From: Pseudopyrenochaeta lycopersici
Lineage: Eukaryota > Ascomycota > Dothideomycetes > Pleosporales > Pseudopyrenochaetaceae
DNA length: 64,000 nt
Assembly (NCBI GenBank): GCA_003313425.1
Contig: NHZP01000022.1
Coordinates: forward strand, 496,001 to 560,000
Direction: 5' to 3'
Part shown: positions 49,597 through 61,304 of the stretch, in pieces
How the letters are laid out: every line of letters starts with the position of its first letter
Numbering within the stretch: position 1 is the stretch's first letter
Notes under the pieces: model-generated
Databases searched by the model: none
What the model was told of the DNA's origin: nothing
The model's input: the letters and a program-made list of their open reading frames with translations, nothing else
Made by a program: the position numbers and the translations under genes

Positions 49597-50346
49597 ATGA
49601 ACAAAAATACGAGAGCAAAAGATATCGTCTTCGATGTCGTTGGCACGCTTGTCTCATACGAACACTTCTTTGTCGTCATCGGCCAACGGCTCGGTTCCAA
49701 GCTACAACCCTACAATATTTCCGCACGTCTGCTCGGATTCTCTTGGCTTGAATCTGCAGAACGCGAGTACACGTATCTCTCATTGTCTGGGAAATATGTT
49801 CCCTTTGCCCAAGTCTTTGCAGCGGTCTTCTTCCGTATTTTGCATTTTGCAGGGGTGCCAGAGCCGAGGTCAATAGCGACTTCAGAGGATGTGGAATATT
49901 TCATGCACGAATACAAGAAATGTATGGTTAGGCCGGGTGCTAAGGAGTGTATTGATCGGTTAAAAGAGGATGGCTGGACCGTGTGGGCATTTACGAGTGG
50001 TGACCGCGAAAGGGTGACCGCGTATTTCGAGAATGGAGGCATCAAAATCAACAGCAAGAACATAATCACATGTGATGAAATTGGCATAGGCAAGCCAGAA
50101 ATTGCGGCGTACACGAAACTCAAGGAAAGGATAGGCGCGAGTGCGGAAAATGTACCGTGGTATGCAGCTGCGCATGGATGGGATGTGAGTGCGGCGAGAA
50201 GAGCGGGGTTCAAGTCAGCATACTGTACGGTGCTGGAGAAGGAGCCATTGGAGGAAATATTTGGGCAGAATGAAGTGATCACAGCTACGTTGACGGAACT
50301 TGCCAAAAAGGTCATCGCAACGGCGGCTTCTGGCGAGCACTCTTGA
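49597..50346 (+). CDS. HAD-superfamily hydrolase, 2-haloacid dehalogenase type
   Basis: Intronless, 249 residues from the ATG at 49597 (in-frame codons further up start only with TTG). HAD motif I is VFDVVGTL with the nucleophile D13; Val in place of the second Asp is usual for dehalogenase-type members rather than phosphatases. Motif II is AFTSGDRER, motif III lies in GIGKPEIAAYTKL (Lys) and motif IV in WYAAAHGWDVSAARRAG (Asp). The helical cap comes between motifs I and II. L-2-haloacid dehalogenases swap a halide for hydroxyl, but many fungal relatives have unknown small-acid substrates. It sits between the Rieske oxygenase and the TcuA-like gene in the same orientation, so it may belong to the same pathway. 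Family is secure, substrate unknown. Confidence 0.85.
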   Translation: MNKNTRAKDIVFDVVGTLVSYEHFFVVIGQRLGSKLQPYNISARLLGFSWLESAEREYTYLSLSGKYVPFAQVFAAVFFRILHFAGVPEPRSIATSEDVEYFMHEYKKCMVRPGAKECIDRLKEDGWTVWAFTSGDRERVTAYFENGGIKINSKNIITCDEIGIGKPEIAAYTKLKERIGASAENVPWYAAAHGWDVSAARRAGFKSAYCTVLEKEPLEEIFGQNEVITATLTELAKKVIATAASGEHS

Positions 50347-51450
50347 TCCTTCACAATGTCCTTTTAAGGTCTTTAACATCCATTTTGTAATGGCGTTCAT
50401 ACCATAAGACAAGCCTTAGTCTGTTTCGATGACTCCAGGTGCCTCATCAAGTCAAGCTATATGTCGGCTATAAGACATGCAATATGTATAATGCGTCCAA
50501 CATGGCCCAGCTGTCACCTCTTGACTAATTGCGTCCACTCCATCTTTACCACTTCTAGCAAGTATTGCTCGTATGCTATGGCTTGGCGCCAAAATAATAA
50601 TCGAACAGGTAACCATCGAAATCCATATGGTGCTAGCAAAATCGGCGGAACAATGAGTGATCGTGCTAAGTATGCATCAAATGTTATGATGAATGTTCAC
50701 TTTCTACTTCAAGATTTTCTTGTGAACCAGCTTCTTCAAATCTACAAGTACGTATTTGTCTTTTTTTGGCAGTACCAAATGAAGCGCCGAATATAGTGTG
50801 ATGGTGCAAGAAGGCTTCGTAGTCGTGTTATTGACCAATAGCCTCACGTAGGAGATCCTGCCGAACATTTGTATGTAGTAGCCTTTCAAGCTCGTGAATT
50901 CATCTCTTGTTCGCAATAAGTACACCAAATCAATACAGCTATGGAAATAGTCTCCAGGATACCGTTTACACAAGTGAGGACAATTCTAACATGCTTGTCC
51001 CAAAATGATATGTCATCGCTGTTGCGGCAAAAGGCAAGTAATAGCGAGCGATATGACAGCAAATAATAGTACCACCATTCAGGAAGTGTAGTTACATAAT
51101 AGCATAGAACAAGACATAACAAGGATCACAAGGGCATAACTAAGGGTAAAACGTTTGCGTATCGTCTATGCAACGCATTTCGACACCGCATTCCATGCAG
51201 ATTTGCCTGCTACTGATTTGGGCTGCACAGTGCTCTCAGAACAATCGGAAGATGTTTTCGGGTCATATATAAGTATTGCAGCCACTACTACACTTAATTT
51301 CTCTGTGTTCATGGGTCCGCTCCTCGCTCATGGCCTAAGTCACATGATGTTAAACCCCGCTGGAAAGAAGTTTTGGTTTATGTACTCCACCGCATCCACA
51401 ATTATTAGCATACATTAACCCTTTTATTTTCAGTCACATCCGAAGGCGTA
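50347..51450. other. AT-rich intergenic region HAD gene / FAD oxidoreductase gene
   Basis: 1.1 kb of AT-rich DNA. Open frames (for example 50461-50796, plus) have random-looking composition. Holds the promoter of the next gene; nothing else supported. Confidence 0.5.
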
Positions 51451-53049
51451 ATGTTATCAGACATTACCTGCGACGTACTTGTTGTTGGCAGCGGTAATGC
51501 AGGTTACTGTGCGGCTATTTCCGCTGCGCAGTCGGGAGCGCGCCATGTTGTGCTCATCGACAAATGCCCCCCAGAATGGGCGGGCGGAAATACATACTTC
51601 ACCGCTGGTGCATACCGTACCGTGCACAGCGGCTTAGAAGATCTGTTGCCGCTTGTAAATAACGTTCCAACGGATGTCGCCACTAAAATTGACTTACCCC
51701 CATATACCGCAGAAGACTTTCAGAAAGATCTCGACCGCGTGTGCATGGGCCGGTCCGATCCCAAACTTGCGAATACTTTGGTTCATGACTCGAACGACGT
51801 CATTAAGTGGCTTGCCAGTAATGGTGTACGCTTTCAGCTTTCATTCAACCGCCAAGCGTACGAAGTCAATGAGCGATTTCAATTCTGGGGTGGACTGCAT
51901 CTCAAGACACAAGATGGAGGTAAAGGACTTATCCTAGATCACCATGCAGCCGCCACTCGCCACGGTATCCGTGTGCTGTTCTCGACAGCTTTAACAGGTA
52001 TCTCGACAACATTGCAGGTCGACGGCAGTGTCAAGGTCCATGCTGCTGTGCAATCATGCACATCCAACGCAACGAGTGTCATTAAAGCGGGTGCAGCCAT
52101 TTTAGCTGCTGGTGGTTTTGAAGCAAACCCTCGAATGCGCTGTCAATACCTTGGCCCCGGTTGGGATATGGCTTTGGTTCGCGGCACGCCATATAACTCT
52201 GGTGAATGCCTTGAACTTGCTCAGCGTGATTTGGGTGCTAAACCAGCCGGAAATTGGTCTGGATGCCATTCGGTAGCCTGGGATGCCAATGCCAACCCTG
52301 ACAGCGGTGATCGCGCTGCGTCGAACGAGTACACCAAGTCAGGATATCCCCTTGGACTCATGCTGAATAATATTGGCCTCCGCTTTGTTGATGAAGGTGT
52401 CGACCTTCGTAATTACACATATGCCAAGTTTGGACGCGCTATATTGCAACAACCGGGTCACGTCGCTTTCCAAATTTGGGATGCACAAACATCTGGTTGG
52501 CTACGGCCTGAAGAGTATCGAGAGGAGCGTGTGGAGCGCATCACCGCAGAAACACTGGAGGAGCTTGCAGATCTTTGCGGCGAGCGTGGACTTGAGGATC
52601 GAGAAACCTTTATCAAGACAATAAAGACATACAACGAGGCGGTTCATGCCCATCGTAAAGAGAATCCATCGGCAAAATGGAACCCCGCGGTCAAGGACGG
52701 GCTGTCGACACAATCGTCGAAAATGCAGCTTCCGTTGGCCAAATCAAACTGGGCTTTGCCTCTCGACCACGGCCCATTTGTCGCTGTCAAGGTCTCTTGT
52801 GGCGTGACATTCACTTTCGGTGGACTAGCTGTGAACCCAAGCACCGCACAATTAATCAATGCCAATAGTGGCAAGGAGATCCCGGGGATCTATTGCGTCG
52901 GTGAAATGCTTGGTGGGTTGTTTTATCAAAATTACCCTGGCGGTAGTGGACTCACATCAGGGGCTGTTTTCGGGAGACGAGCCGGCCGTGAGGCTGCGAA
53001 GGTAGCTATGCAAGGCGAGGAGGTCAAGGCGACGGGAGCACCATCATGA
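51451..53049 (+). CDS. FAD-dependent oxidoreductase resembling tricarballylate dehydrogenase (TcuA)
   Basis: Intronless, 532 residues. The N-terminal dinucleotide fold is CDVLVVGSGNAGYCAAISAA (G13, G15, G18), followed by WAGGNTYFTAGAYR. The segment FQFWGGLHLKTQDGGKGLI and the C-terminal GIYCVGEMLGGLFYQNYPGG with GSGLTSGAVFGRRAG complete the FAD site. This is the fumarate reductase/succinate dehydrogenase flavoprotein fold, and the block order is that of bacterial tricarballylate dehydrogenase TcuA. Relatives include 3-ketosteroid and urocanate-type reductases, so the substrate is open; a small carboxylic acid is most likely. A bacterial TcuB-like electron-transfer partner is not present. Position and orientation place it with the HAD and Rieske genes. 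The high similarity to a bacterial family and lack of introns could indicate old horizontal transfer, which is only an inference. Confidence 0.85.
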   Translation: MLSDITCDVLVVGSGNAGYCAAISAAQSGARHVVLIDKCPPEWAGGNTYFTAGAYRTVHSGLEDLLPLVNNVPTDVATKIDLPPYTAEDFQKDLDRVCMGRSDPKLANTLVHDSNDVIKWLASNGVRFQLSFNRQAYEVNERFQFWGGLHLKTQDGGKGLILDHHAAATRHGIRVLFSTALTGISTTLQVDGSVKVHAAVQSCTSNATSVIKAGAAILAAGGFEANPRMRCQYLGPGWDMALVRGTPYNSGECLELAQRDLGAKPAGNWSGCHSVAWDANANPDSGDRAASNEYTKSGYPLGLMLNNIGLRFVDEGVDLRNYTYAKFGRAILQQPGHVAFQIWDAQTSGWLRPEEYREERVERITAETLEELADLCGERGLEDRETFIKTIKTYNEAVHAHRKENPSAKWNPAVKDGLSTQSSKMQLPLAKSNWALPLDHGPFVAVKVSCGVTFTFGGLAVNPSTAQLINANSGKEIPGIYCVGEMLGGLFYQNYPGGSGLTSGAVFGRRAGREAAKVAMQGEEVKATGAPS

Positions 53050-53203
53050 GCAGGGCTTAGAGTTTTACTCTGATACCAACGCAACGAAATTTTGAGGCGC
53101 GCACTTATAAGTCTTTCCGAACTTACACACTCTAAAATACAATAACTGCCTCAAACAATTGACAATTGTAAACGTGGTGCTCGGTGTTGAATTGACATAG
53201 CTC

Positions 53204-53502
53204 TTACCATGCCACTGGTCCTCTAGCTTGATGATAATTTCCATCTGCAGGAAGCCCTTTGGACACGAAGAAGTTTACCTTGACAACCTTGCGTCCCTCC
53301 TTGGGCTCGTGGCATGCCAAGACAAAGCTGGGTGCAATAATATAGTCCTTAACGCCTAATAGAGAATACCTGTCATACTCTACGCTTCATTACCTAGTTT
53401 GTAGCCTCCGCCAGGGATGTTGTATAAAATATAATACAGTATGCGCCTCGCTATGCATTTTAAAAATGAACCGTTGAGAAGATCGTTCAGAGTACCTCCA
53501 GG
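53204..53502 (-). pseudogene. Short spliced coding-like fragment, unknown family
   Basis: On the minus strand an open stretch (53502-53394) is followed by a 38 bp GTAATG...CTATTAG interval (53393-53356) and a second open stretch (53355-53204) ending TGG-TAA. Joined in phase they read as one protein of about 86 residues containing YNIPGGGYKLGVKDYIIAPS, then ACHEPKEGRKVVKVNFFVSK and NYHQARGPVAW. This looks like genuine C-terminal protein sequence: Gly/Pro turns with alternating strands. The frame closes with a stop upstream, only about 45 bp past the TFC3 stop codon, so there is no room for a full gene. It is probably the 3' remnant of a gene whose front was lost, or an exon of something unusual. 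The intron is shorter than normal. Family not recognised. Confidence 0.4.
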
Positions 53503-53546
53503 TCACTGACCTGCTCTTGATTATCATCGGTGAATCGTACATATAT

Positions 53547-56500
53547 TCAGAGCACCGCGTCATCGACCTCTCCTTCGGCATCAACATCATCACTATTTGC
53601 CTCGACACCCAACATAGCCGCATCTTGACTTCCTGTGTCAATGAACTCGGCTGTTTTCGATTCAATCGCGACCAGCTCGTCGACAACAATAGGCGTTTTG
53701 GTTGGCCCTTCATCTACTACAGGACTCGGAAGAGCTGCAGATGTCGAATTCGCCTTCTCTCCTTGCGGCTTCTGCGAATCTAGAGCCTGCTGCATGATTC
53801 TGTACTGCCTCTTAGGGTTATCCAAAATCAACTGTGTAGCAGTCGATTCTGTTGCACCAATATCGCGCGTTTCAGCCTCCCCTTCATTCTCTGCGGAATC
53901 TGCATCAACTCCCGATCCACTCCGTGTCTGCAATGTGGAGTGCCTTAGATTGTACTCTTCGCGCCACTGTTGTTTTCCGTGATTCTTAGCCTTGCGCTTG
54001 ACATGCTCGCCAAACCAATCATCCTCTGTATCAAGCAGTGTATCGCCAAAGGCGGCCCAGAAGCCGGACAAAGTGACATAGCCTCCACCATCTGTCTTGC
54101 TGACCGCACCAACCGACTCAAGCCAGCCCAGAACGAGCTCGATCTCGAAAAGTTCGGTCGTATGCTCCGGACAGTGGGAGTAAATGTCTGTAGCTGTGGC
54201 GCCAGGTTGAAAGATAAGTGGTTGTAGGACGAGATTGAGAATACGATACCACCAAGGCCATGTAATCGATCGGCCATCGATGCTGCTCCAAATGGGCAAC
54301 AAAGCACCAGCGTTGTCTTTGCCTGGGAGTGGTGGATCGGGCAACGTCGGCCACATTACGGATTTACCATCATCATTCGGAGGAGGTGGACCTGACAATG
54401 GCTGGAGTGGATTCCCGAACTGGTAGTCTGCTGTTGGTACGACATGAATATCCCAGAATAGACGGTTTCGATCAATGGAACGATGAATATAATCACCTTC
54501 GCAAAAGCCCCACAAAGAAAGTCTAGGGAGCGGCGCCCCAAATTCATTGTTGACAGAAGGCAGCTTCGGCACGAGCCTGACCCTCCCTTCGCTAACCATA
54601 TTCATGATTGCAGCGATAGGTGCGTCTTCTTCAGACCGCGAAATGCTGAAAAAATGCTTTTTTGGATCTACATCCGCAAAAGCGATATCCATATCCTTCT
54701 TGACTTTAATTGCGGCCATGAAATCGTTGAGCTCAAATGGACGCACGAACTTTTTCGCAAAAGCTTTGGTGAAGCTGTAGTTCCGTCCTGGCAAGAGGCG
54801 CTTGAGCTTTCGCATCCTCAAGGTCTGCTTGTCCACATAATCTCCCACAACGCGGACAAACAAGGATTCACCCAGTACCATGAGCTTCTCATGTGCTTGA
54901 CTACCATTGTATAGCGCTTGGGGCGTGGCTGTGTTGGCACGTACCCATGAGCGAGCCTTCAGAATTTTGTCTTTGTGAGACCAACCCGAGTGACGAGAAC
55001 GGTGGAGAGGAGCCGTGAAGGAGTGATGTAATTGTAGCTGTGTTCGAATGCGATCGGCGATCTTCTCCTTGTACCATCTGGCTCTGTCCAAGACCTCGTA
55101 ATTTGACTCGTCAACAGTAAACTTATGAAGCGCTTCTAGGAAAAGGGGTCGGGGGAGTTCGGGGTAAGAACATTTTCGCATGCCCCAGCGCACGAGACCT
55201 GTCCAGTCATACGTCTCGGGATCCTCGATAGCAGGAATTTTGCCATTCTCGTAGGCTTCAATGAAAGCAGACTGAAATTCAATCGTTAAATCAGCAAGTT
55301 GCGCAGTCATGTTGGTCTGCATCCACATCCAAAGGTCCTTCGTTCGAGTCACATCGAAGAACTTGTCATTAATGTAGATCTTCTCGACAATGCACCAATC
55401 CACGACCCCAATCTCTCCAGACATAGAAGAAGCAATGGCTAGCGTGCAGCAGAGTTTCTTAAATTTGTCCGATGGATCTAAAACCTCGACGTGCTTCCGC
55501 TCTTTCTTCTTGTGGTTCACCTGGGCCTTCTGCTTCTCGCTCCAAGGCCGAGTATGAATGTCAATCCGTTGTCGGCGTAGAGGTTGTTGGTAGATGGGAT
55601 CATTTGGATCGCCAGTGAGACCTGTCAGGCGCTCAAGTAATGTGGGAAGAGGACCCGATTTGCCTCTTTGGCGATTTCCGTACGCTTTTGTCTTTTTAGT
55701 AAACTTCCTCGACTGCAAAGTGCTATTGCCGTCATCCTCGATGTCAGGTTCGGAAGATGAGGATGCATTGCTCCCACCGCTTGAGATCTGAATAAAGTCG
55801 TCACCCCCAACCGGCGGTATGTCTGTAGTGCTGAGACAAGATCTCTTCTTCGGAGACCGATCAGCAGGGTCGGTAATCCTGGCCCGTTTCTTGCGTTTCT
55901 GGATAAGAGTAGTAGAATCCACTGGCCGCTTGCTCTGTTCACTAATATCCTCATCGGAAGCTCTGGTAGGTTTGACCTGTCCTGAAACAACTTCGTCAGG
56001 TTGTTGCTGCCCCGTCGCCTGTGTACAAGGTGACATGTTCTGTGTAGTATCCGGAACAGTTCGAGTCGTTTCGCTAGGCGACTGTGTTGCTTCAGTTCCA
56101 AGCCCTTCACATTCAACTGGTGATTCTTCCTCATTGTCGTCATCTACAACCTCCCGGTCCACAAGAGGAGCGACCAAGGGGCGCGTCCAGATAAGTGGAG
56201 TGTCTTCTGATGAATCAGTCTCTGCAGATGAAAGATCTCCTGCGTCGTGTCCTGCACTCTCTTCACCGATAACCTCAGGCGTAGCTTGTTGAAGTGGAGC
56301 GCAGCGATATCGCTTATTCTTATCGTTTAAACTCGCAAGTCTGGCTCGCTTCGCACGAGGGGCACCGTCAGCCTCCACACCTTTCTTCATTGGTACTTCT
56401 TCGACCTGGGCATTCTGTGCCCTGCGAGCTTTCTTTTCGAGCCTCTTTTGTCGTGCCATCTCGTTACGGTACCGCTTTTGAGCTTCCCTGATATGCGCCT

Positions 56501-59500
56501 CGAGCTCAGGGTTGACTTGATTAAGGATGATACTCTCGTCCTTGGGTGGGACGGGCAAAGGGTAATACAATGATGTATCATCGATGAGATGTCGTATCTC
56601 GTCTGGAAAGTATTGATGTGATTTCTCATGAGAAAAGTTAGCCATCCTATACGCTAACTGCAATACTTCTGGGCTCCTTGGAGTAAGGTGCGCGTATGTG
56701 ATCATCTCTTTCTTAGTATTGAACGGTCCTTTCTTATTTTTCACAAGGAAGGTCATGCGCTTCAAACCAAATCTGGGGTGGTTGCACATGTTTCTCATGG
56801 TCGAGTTCACTGTGCTGGCGATAGGCTCCTTGAGTCCTTTTATATGCCCGTGGCGTTGGGTCCACAGGGTGTGGAACGGTCTCCCAATCTCACCACTGTC
56901 CGGAAACACTCCATTGCAGAGATCGATGATCTCTCGGATGATATTGCGGCGAAAAAGCAACGCACTTCCCTCAGTATTGAGATGCTTCTTACTTCGCGGT
57001 TTCGGCTCTGGGGGTAAAGGAGCCTGGACTTCTGAGATGGCGCTGTACACTGCTTGGGAATAGGAGACGTTGAAATCTTCTTCAGCAACAGATGTTGGTG
57101 GCAAAGAGCCAGAAGCAATTGAAGCATCGACGCTCTTAGCATCGTCCGTTGGTTGAAGCGGCGGGGTGGGATCTGGGCATATACTGGGTGCATAGGGGCT
57201 CTGGTACGGCGAGGGAGTGGGTTGACCAGACGCATTGATTGCCGTCCAAGTGACTGCTGTGCGTGATATTGATACAAGGCCTTTCAAAGATTGTTCCATT
57301 GGAACTCCAGACACAGATTTAGAAGCAAGAGCATTGTGCTCCACTTGCGGTGCGTGTTTTTCGATAGTATCGGGAACTCGTTTATTCATGGTGAATTGCG
57401 ATTGGTGCTGTGCATCAGATTCGGATACTTCTTGGCCTTCATCAATGATCTCGACCGCTGCAGTTAGAGATACTTGAGATTGCGGGCGATGGACAACGCT
57501 GTCCGCTATAGGTTCTCCCTGCTCTTCTGTAACAGTACTCTGTATGTTTGACGATTCATCAGGCTTCTGTGGCGGTGGATCATTTTCGACAGGCACCGAC
57601 CAATGGCGACTATCATTATCTTTCCCGAGAGAAGGGGATTGATGTATTTGGGTCTCTGTTGTTGAATATAAAGTCTCAGTGGGTAGCAATAGCGAATCAA
57701 CAACGGCCGTAGAACCGAGAGCGTCATCATCATTATGTTGAATGATGCCCCCTTGACAATCTGGGCGATTCTCTACGGGCGATTCTCCCGGCGTTTTCTG
57801 CACCTCGTCCACAATGTGTTTAAACCATTCAAGCTCCTTCAGACTCGCTGACTTGAAAGTAGCGATAAAGGCTTTTCGTGGGCGGCCTCGTGCTACCTTA
57901 TGCCTAGCGAAAGGATTGAGGTAGAGGCCTGGCGTTGATCGACTAGTGTAGATGTGGTAAAGCGACTGAGCTTGAGGATTGAGATTAGCAATATCCGGTT
58001 GAAGCAAAAGCGATGAACGCCTTGTTTTGGCGGACGAGGTGGGCAAAGAGCGTCCTCCGATGCTTGCAATGGCGGTGTTATCAGTTGTTGTGGGTGCATT
58101 AGGATTATGATTCTCTGGCAAATCTGTAGTAGTGGCGACATTGTTTGGGTCCCCTTCGGCCATGGTTGGTAGAGGACTACTTCGTCTTCTAGGAGATGAC
58201 GACACTTGAGGTATGATGACATCTAGAGAGGCAAATAGTCGGGGTGATTCTGTTGTTCTGGTCGCTTTGAGGGACGCATCTGGCTCCATACGTTGCTTCT
58301 TAGGTTTTTTTGAAGAGAGACTTGCTATGTTGGCTTTCCGCTTTCCTTCACGCGCCAGAAGAGGGGATGCTTCAATCTCGATCTCCTCGCCAACAGATTG
58401 GTCGATATCATCAAGGCCATGTACGCTTATCGAGGGTGATTGATGTTCTTGAATAGCAGTAGCTTCATTCCCGATTGACAAGATAGGCTCGGAAGGGACC
58501 GAAGTTGCTGCTTTAGCTTTCAGTACGTCCATATACTTTGGTAGCACACTCGAGTCTTCCAAAGAAATGCCATCCTCACGCTCCTGGCGCAGACCGTCCA
58601 TCAGGTCTTGGGGTAAGCGACCATGACCTTTCCAGCCAAACGCGAGCCTTTGCTCTTTGGAGAGCAAGGCGGGCTCCTTTATGGCCTTTTTCTCTCGCTT
58701 CTTGGATTTCTTAGGCAGTTTGGCTAATCCGCGCTCTGCTCGGATCTCGTTCTCGCGTGCTATGCCCAATCGACCTCTGGCTGGCAGACCCTGTGCTATG
58801 CGCTCCTCTGCTGTCATGAGGGGAGGCTGGCCGCGGGGTGTGGGCAGGTCTTCTATTTTATCTGGCAATGATGTCGGATCCCCGGTTGTCGCCCGATGTT
58901 CAAGAATTTGTTGCTCTGCACTCTTGCTCAATCGGCCGTTAGGCTTCAGTCCTAATGACATCCTCTGTTCTGGAGTGAGCGAGAGATTGGGCAGCTTCTT
59001 CTTGGACTTGGCCATTTTTAGAACGCGAGGGCGACGTTCATTTTCATTCTCCTCACCCAGGATGACAGCTTTACCTGCGCCACGCGAGACTTTCAACTTA
59101 GCAGCAGCTGTCTCCGACTTTTGATAGCCAATTTCTTGTGTTAGTGCATTGTCCCAACGCGGCCCGTACTTGCGGGGATGAACAATAGCCAAGCGAACTT
59201 CAGATAGTGTAGCTGAGCCATCACTGCGGACAAAGTCCTTCGAGTTGAGGCAGTGGAAGCCCCATGCATCAAAGGACGTCTTTTCTGTCGCATTTTTCTT
59301 TAGCCGACCTTGTTGCTGTGTGCTATCTTCCTTTGAACCCGACTTGCTGACAGCTTCCCAATGAACCTCACCTGCGTCAACGGCTTTCTGGAAATTCGCA
59401 TATGTACGGTAAACGTAATGAATAAACTTCTTCTCCTCGGTGTTCCGAGAATCTCTTATGATTGCAAGATGTCGAAGTGGAGGAGGCTGCGTCTTCTCCC

Positions 59501-61304
59501 AGTCGTCGGTCAGGCGGGTAACATATGATTCCATTGGGCGCCTCCAGAATGGACCTATAATTCGATCACGCAGTGTTTCAGCGTCCCAGCCATTTGCGCC
59601 GCCCAGGGCAATGACATCAAAGATCATATTGGCAAGAAAGCGATCCGGAGTCCATTGCGGCGGGATACGACCAGATTTCTCAACATCGTGGAGGGTGCTT
59701 GCAGAGGTATTGACATGGCCATTCGCATCATCCAGCATATCGACTTCAAGATCCCTCATCAATGTGTCGTCATCAACATCTTCATCAAGAAGCTCATCAA
59801 CAGACTCGTCAACGGCGGTGGCCTGACGCCGGAATCCAAGGTTGCTAACGTCTTCGTCTCGTGGCTCCCGTAGGACCTGAATGCAGGTAGCCCATGAATC
59901 TTCAGAATGCTTCTTGCGCACCCTGAATCGTTTGATCATTCCGGTCTGGTCAAGCCTGATAAGTGCGCCTTGAGTTGCTCGCTTGTTCCAGGTCTGCATC
60001 GGTACACCCTAATGACTATTAGCATGAGCCCGATCGACCATGAGGAGACATTACCAGCTTCTTTCTGATGTCTCTTGTAGGAACGATACCAGAATCTTTT
60101 AATTTGCTGTACAGCAAATGGACAAAGCCCGATAGAACGAAAGTGCCCTCCTGGAAGACATCCTCCACGGCGCCTGAGCTCAAGAAGTGATTTTGAGAGA
60201 TGAACTTTGTATGTACACAAAGGCTAGTACGAATCTTGCCTGACTGTACAGGGTTCTTCACAATATACCCTTTACGAGCCAACTCATTCGTTCTGTGGGG
60301 TACTGAGCGTTTGTCTTGGCCACTTATTTGCGTAAGGTCAGGTTGTGTAATTCCACTAGGTCCACGAGCCGCAATCAGAGATAGCAGCACAAACTCCATG
60401 CTTGGCACTTTCTTTAGGTCGATATCATGATTCGTCAAAGCCTGCCAAATGCGATTTTGGCTAGCAAATAAACGGGGCGCAGTGATGGTCGACTCGGGCT
60501 CGTCAAAGATAGGAGCAGCCACACGAATGACCTCCGGAACCCTACAAGGCACTTGACGCGCTGGTCTTGAAATAAGGGCCGAAGGAGCTAGAGGACCTTT
60601 GCTCGTTGAACCGTGTCCTTCTTTCGTGAGACGCTCCCGTAAAGCTCCTCGCATTGTCGAAAGCGCTTTAGAAAGCTGTTTGGTATCATCAACCGGCGCG
60701 ACCTCAGGCTGTGCATTATTTGACGTTAATTTCGCTCCGAGGGCGCCGGTATCGTTTAATTCCGCAGCCTCAAACTCTGAGAGCGTGTAGGTACGAATCT
60801 CGTTTTGGTACACGATGCGAATGTCCGGATGATTGCTGACCCAGTGCCAGACACATTCATAGAAAGTGCGGCCGAGTGCTCCTGGTAGACGAGCAGGAGT
60901 ATCTTCATCGTTGGATTGTGAGGCTTTCCTAGACCGAGATTGTGCATAATAACTCTGTATGAAGCGAAAGAAGTCTGCACTACTGGCTCCTACGATACGA
61001 CAAAGTCAGCATTTCGGATTATAGAGTGCACCAGAAGTGGACTAAGCGAGACTCGAATTTGTCCAAAGCAAAAAGCAAAATGAGTCATGGCCGAAGAGAA
61101 TGAAATCTCCTTCGTTTGCATAGCCATGAAGCTGAGGACATTGAATACATCGAAAAAAAATTTGAAAAAAAAAAGTGACATTTAACAAGTGAGAGAATCG
61201 AATCAGCGACGACAGAAGCACTGCGAGTCATGCCTACCTTGCACACCGCACAGAGCGACTTCCGATAAGAGAAAGTCGATAAGTTCATCAAACCCTATCG
61301 CCAT
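53547..61304 (-). CDS. TFC3: TFIIIC large subunit, B-block-binding (Tfc3/Sfc3)
   Basis: Three exons on the minus strand: 61304-61238, 60989-60055 and 60008-53547, giving 2487 residues. Introns are 248 bp (GTAGGC...TCGTAG, with two long T runs on the coding strand) and 46 bp (GTAATG...CATTAG). The protein is the TFIIIC subunit that recognises the B-box of tRNA genes and so directs RNA polymerase III. The start MAIGFDELIDFLLSEVALCG and the VWHWVSNHPDIRI block are typical. The B-block-binding winged helix lies at about residues 215-290 (FVLLSLIAARGPSGITQPDL, PHRTNELARKGYIVKN). Residues 672-812 hold three degenerate copies of an EQR-GL-GRL unit. Long disordered basic/acidic stretches follow, then a conserved C-terminal region (about 1900-2330) with several WH-like segments. 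The tail is acidic. No intron was needed in the very long third exon. Confidence 0.92.
58575..59005 (-). repeat. Three-copy internal protein repeat in TFC3
   Basis: Coding-strand units begin LSLTPEQRMSLGLKPNGRL, LMTAEERIAQGLPARGRLG and LLSKEQRLAFGWKGHGRLPQ, spaced 50-70 residues apart. Each has the pattern E-[EQ]-R-x3-G-[LW]-x3-GRL followed by a charged helix. They read like AT-hook-flanking or DNA-contacting modules; the function is unknown. Confidence 0.75.

Noticed and set aside
50461..50796. 111-codon plus-strand frame between HAD and TcuA-like genes
   Set aside because: AT-driven composition and no domain; treated as chance.
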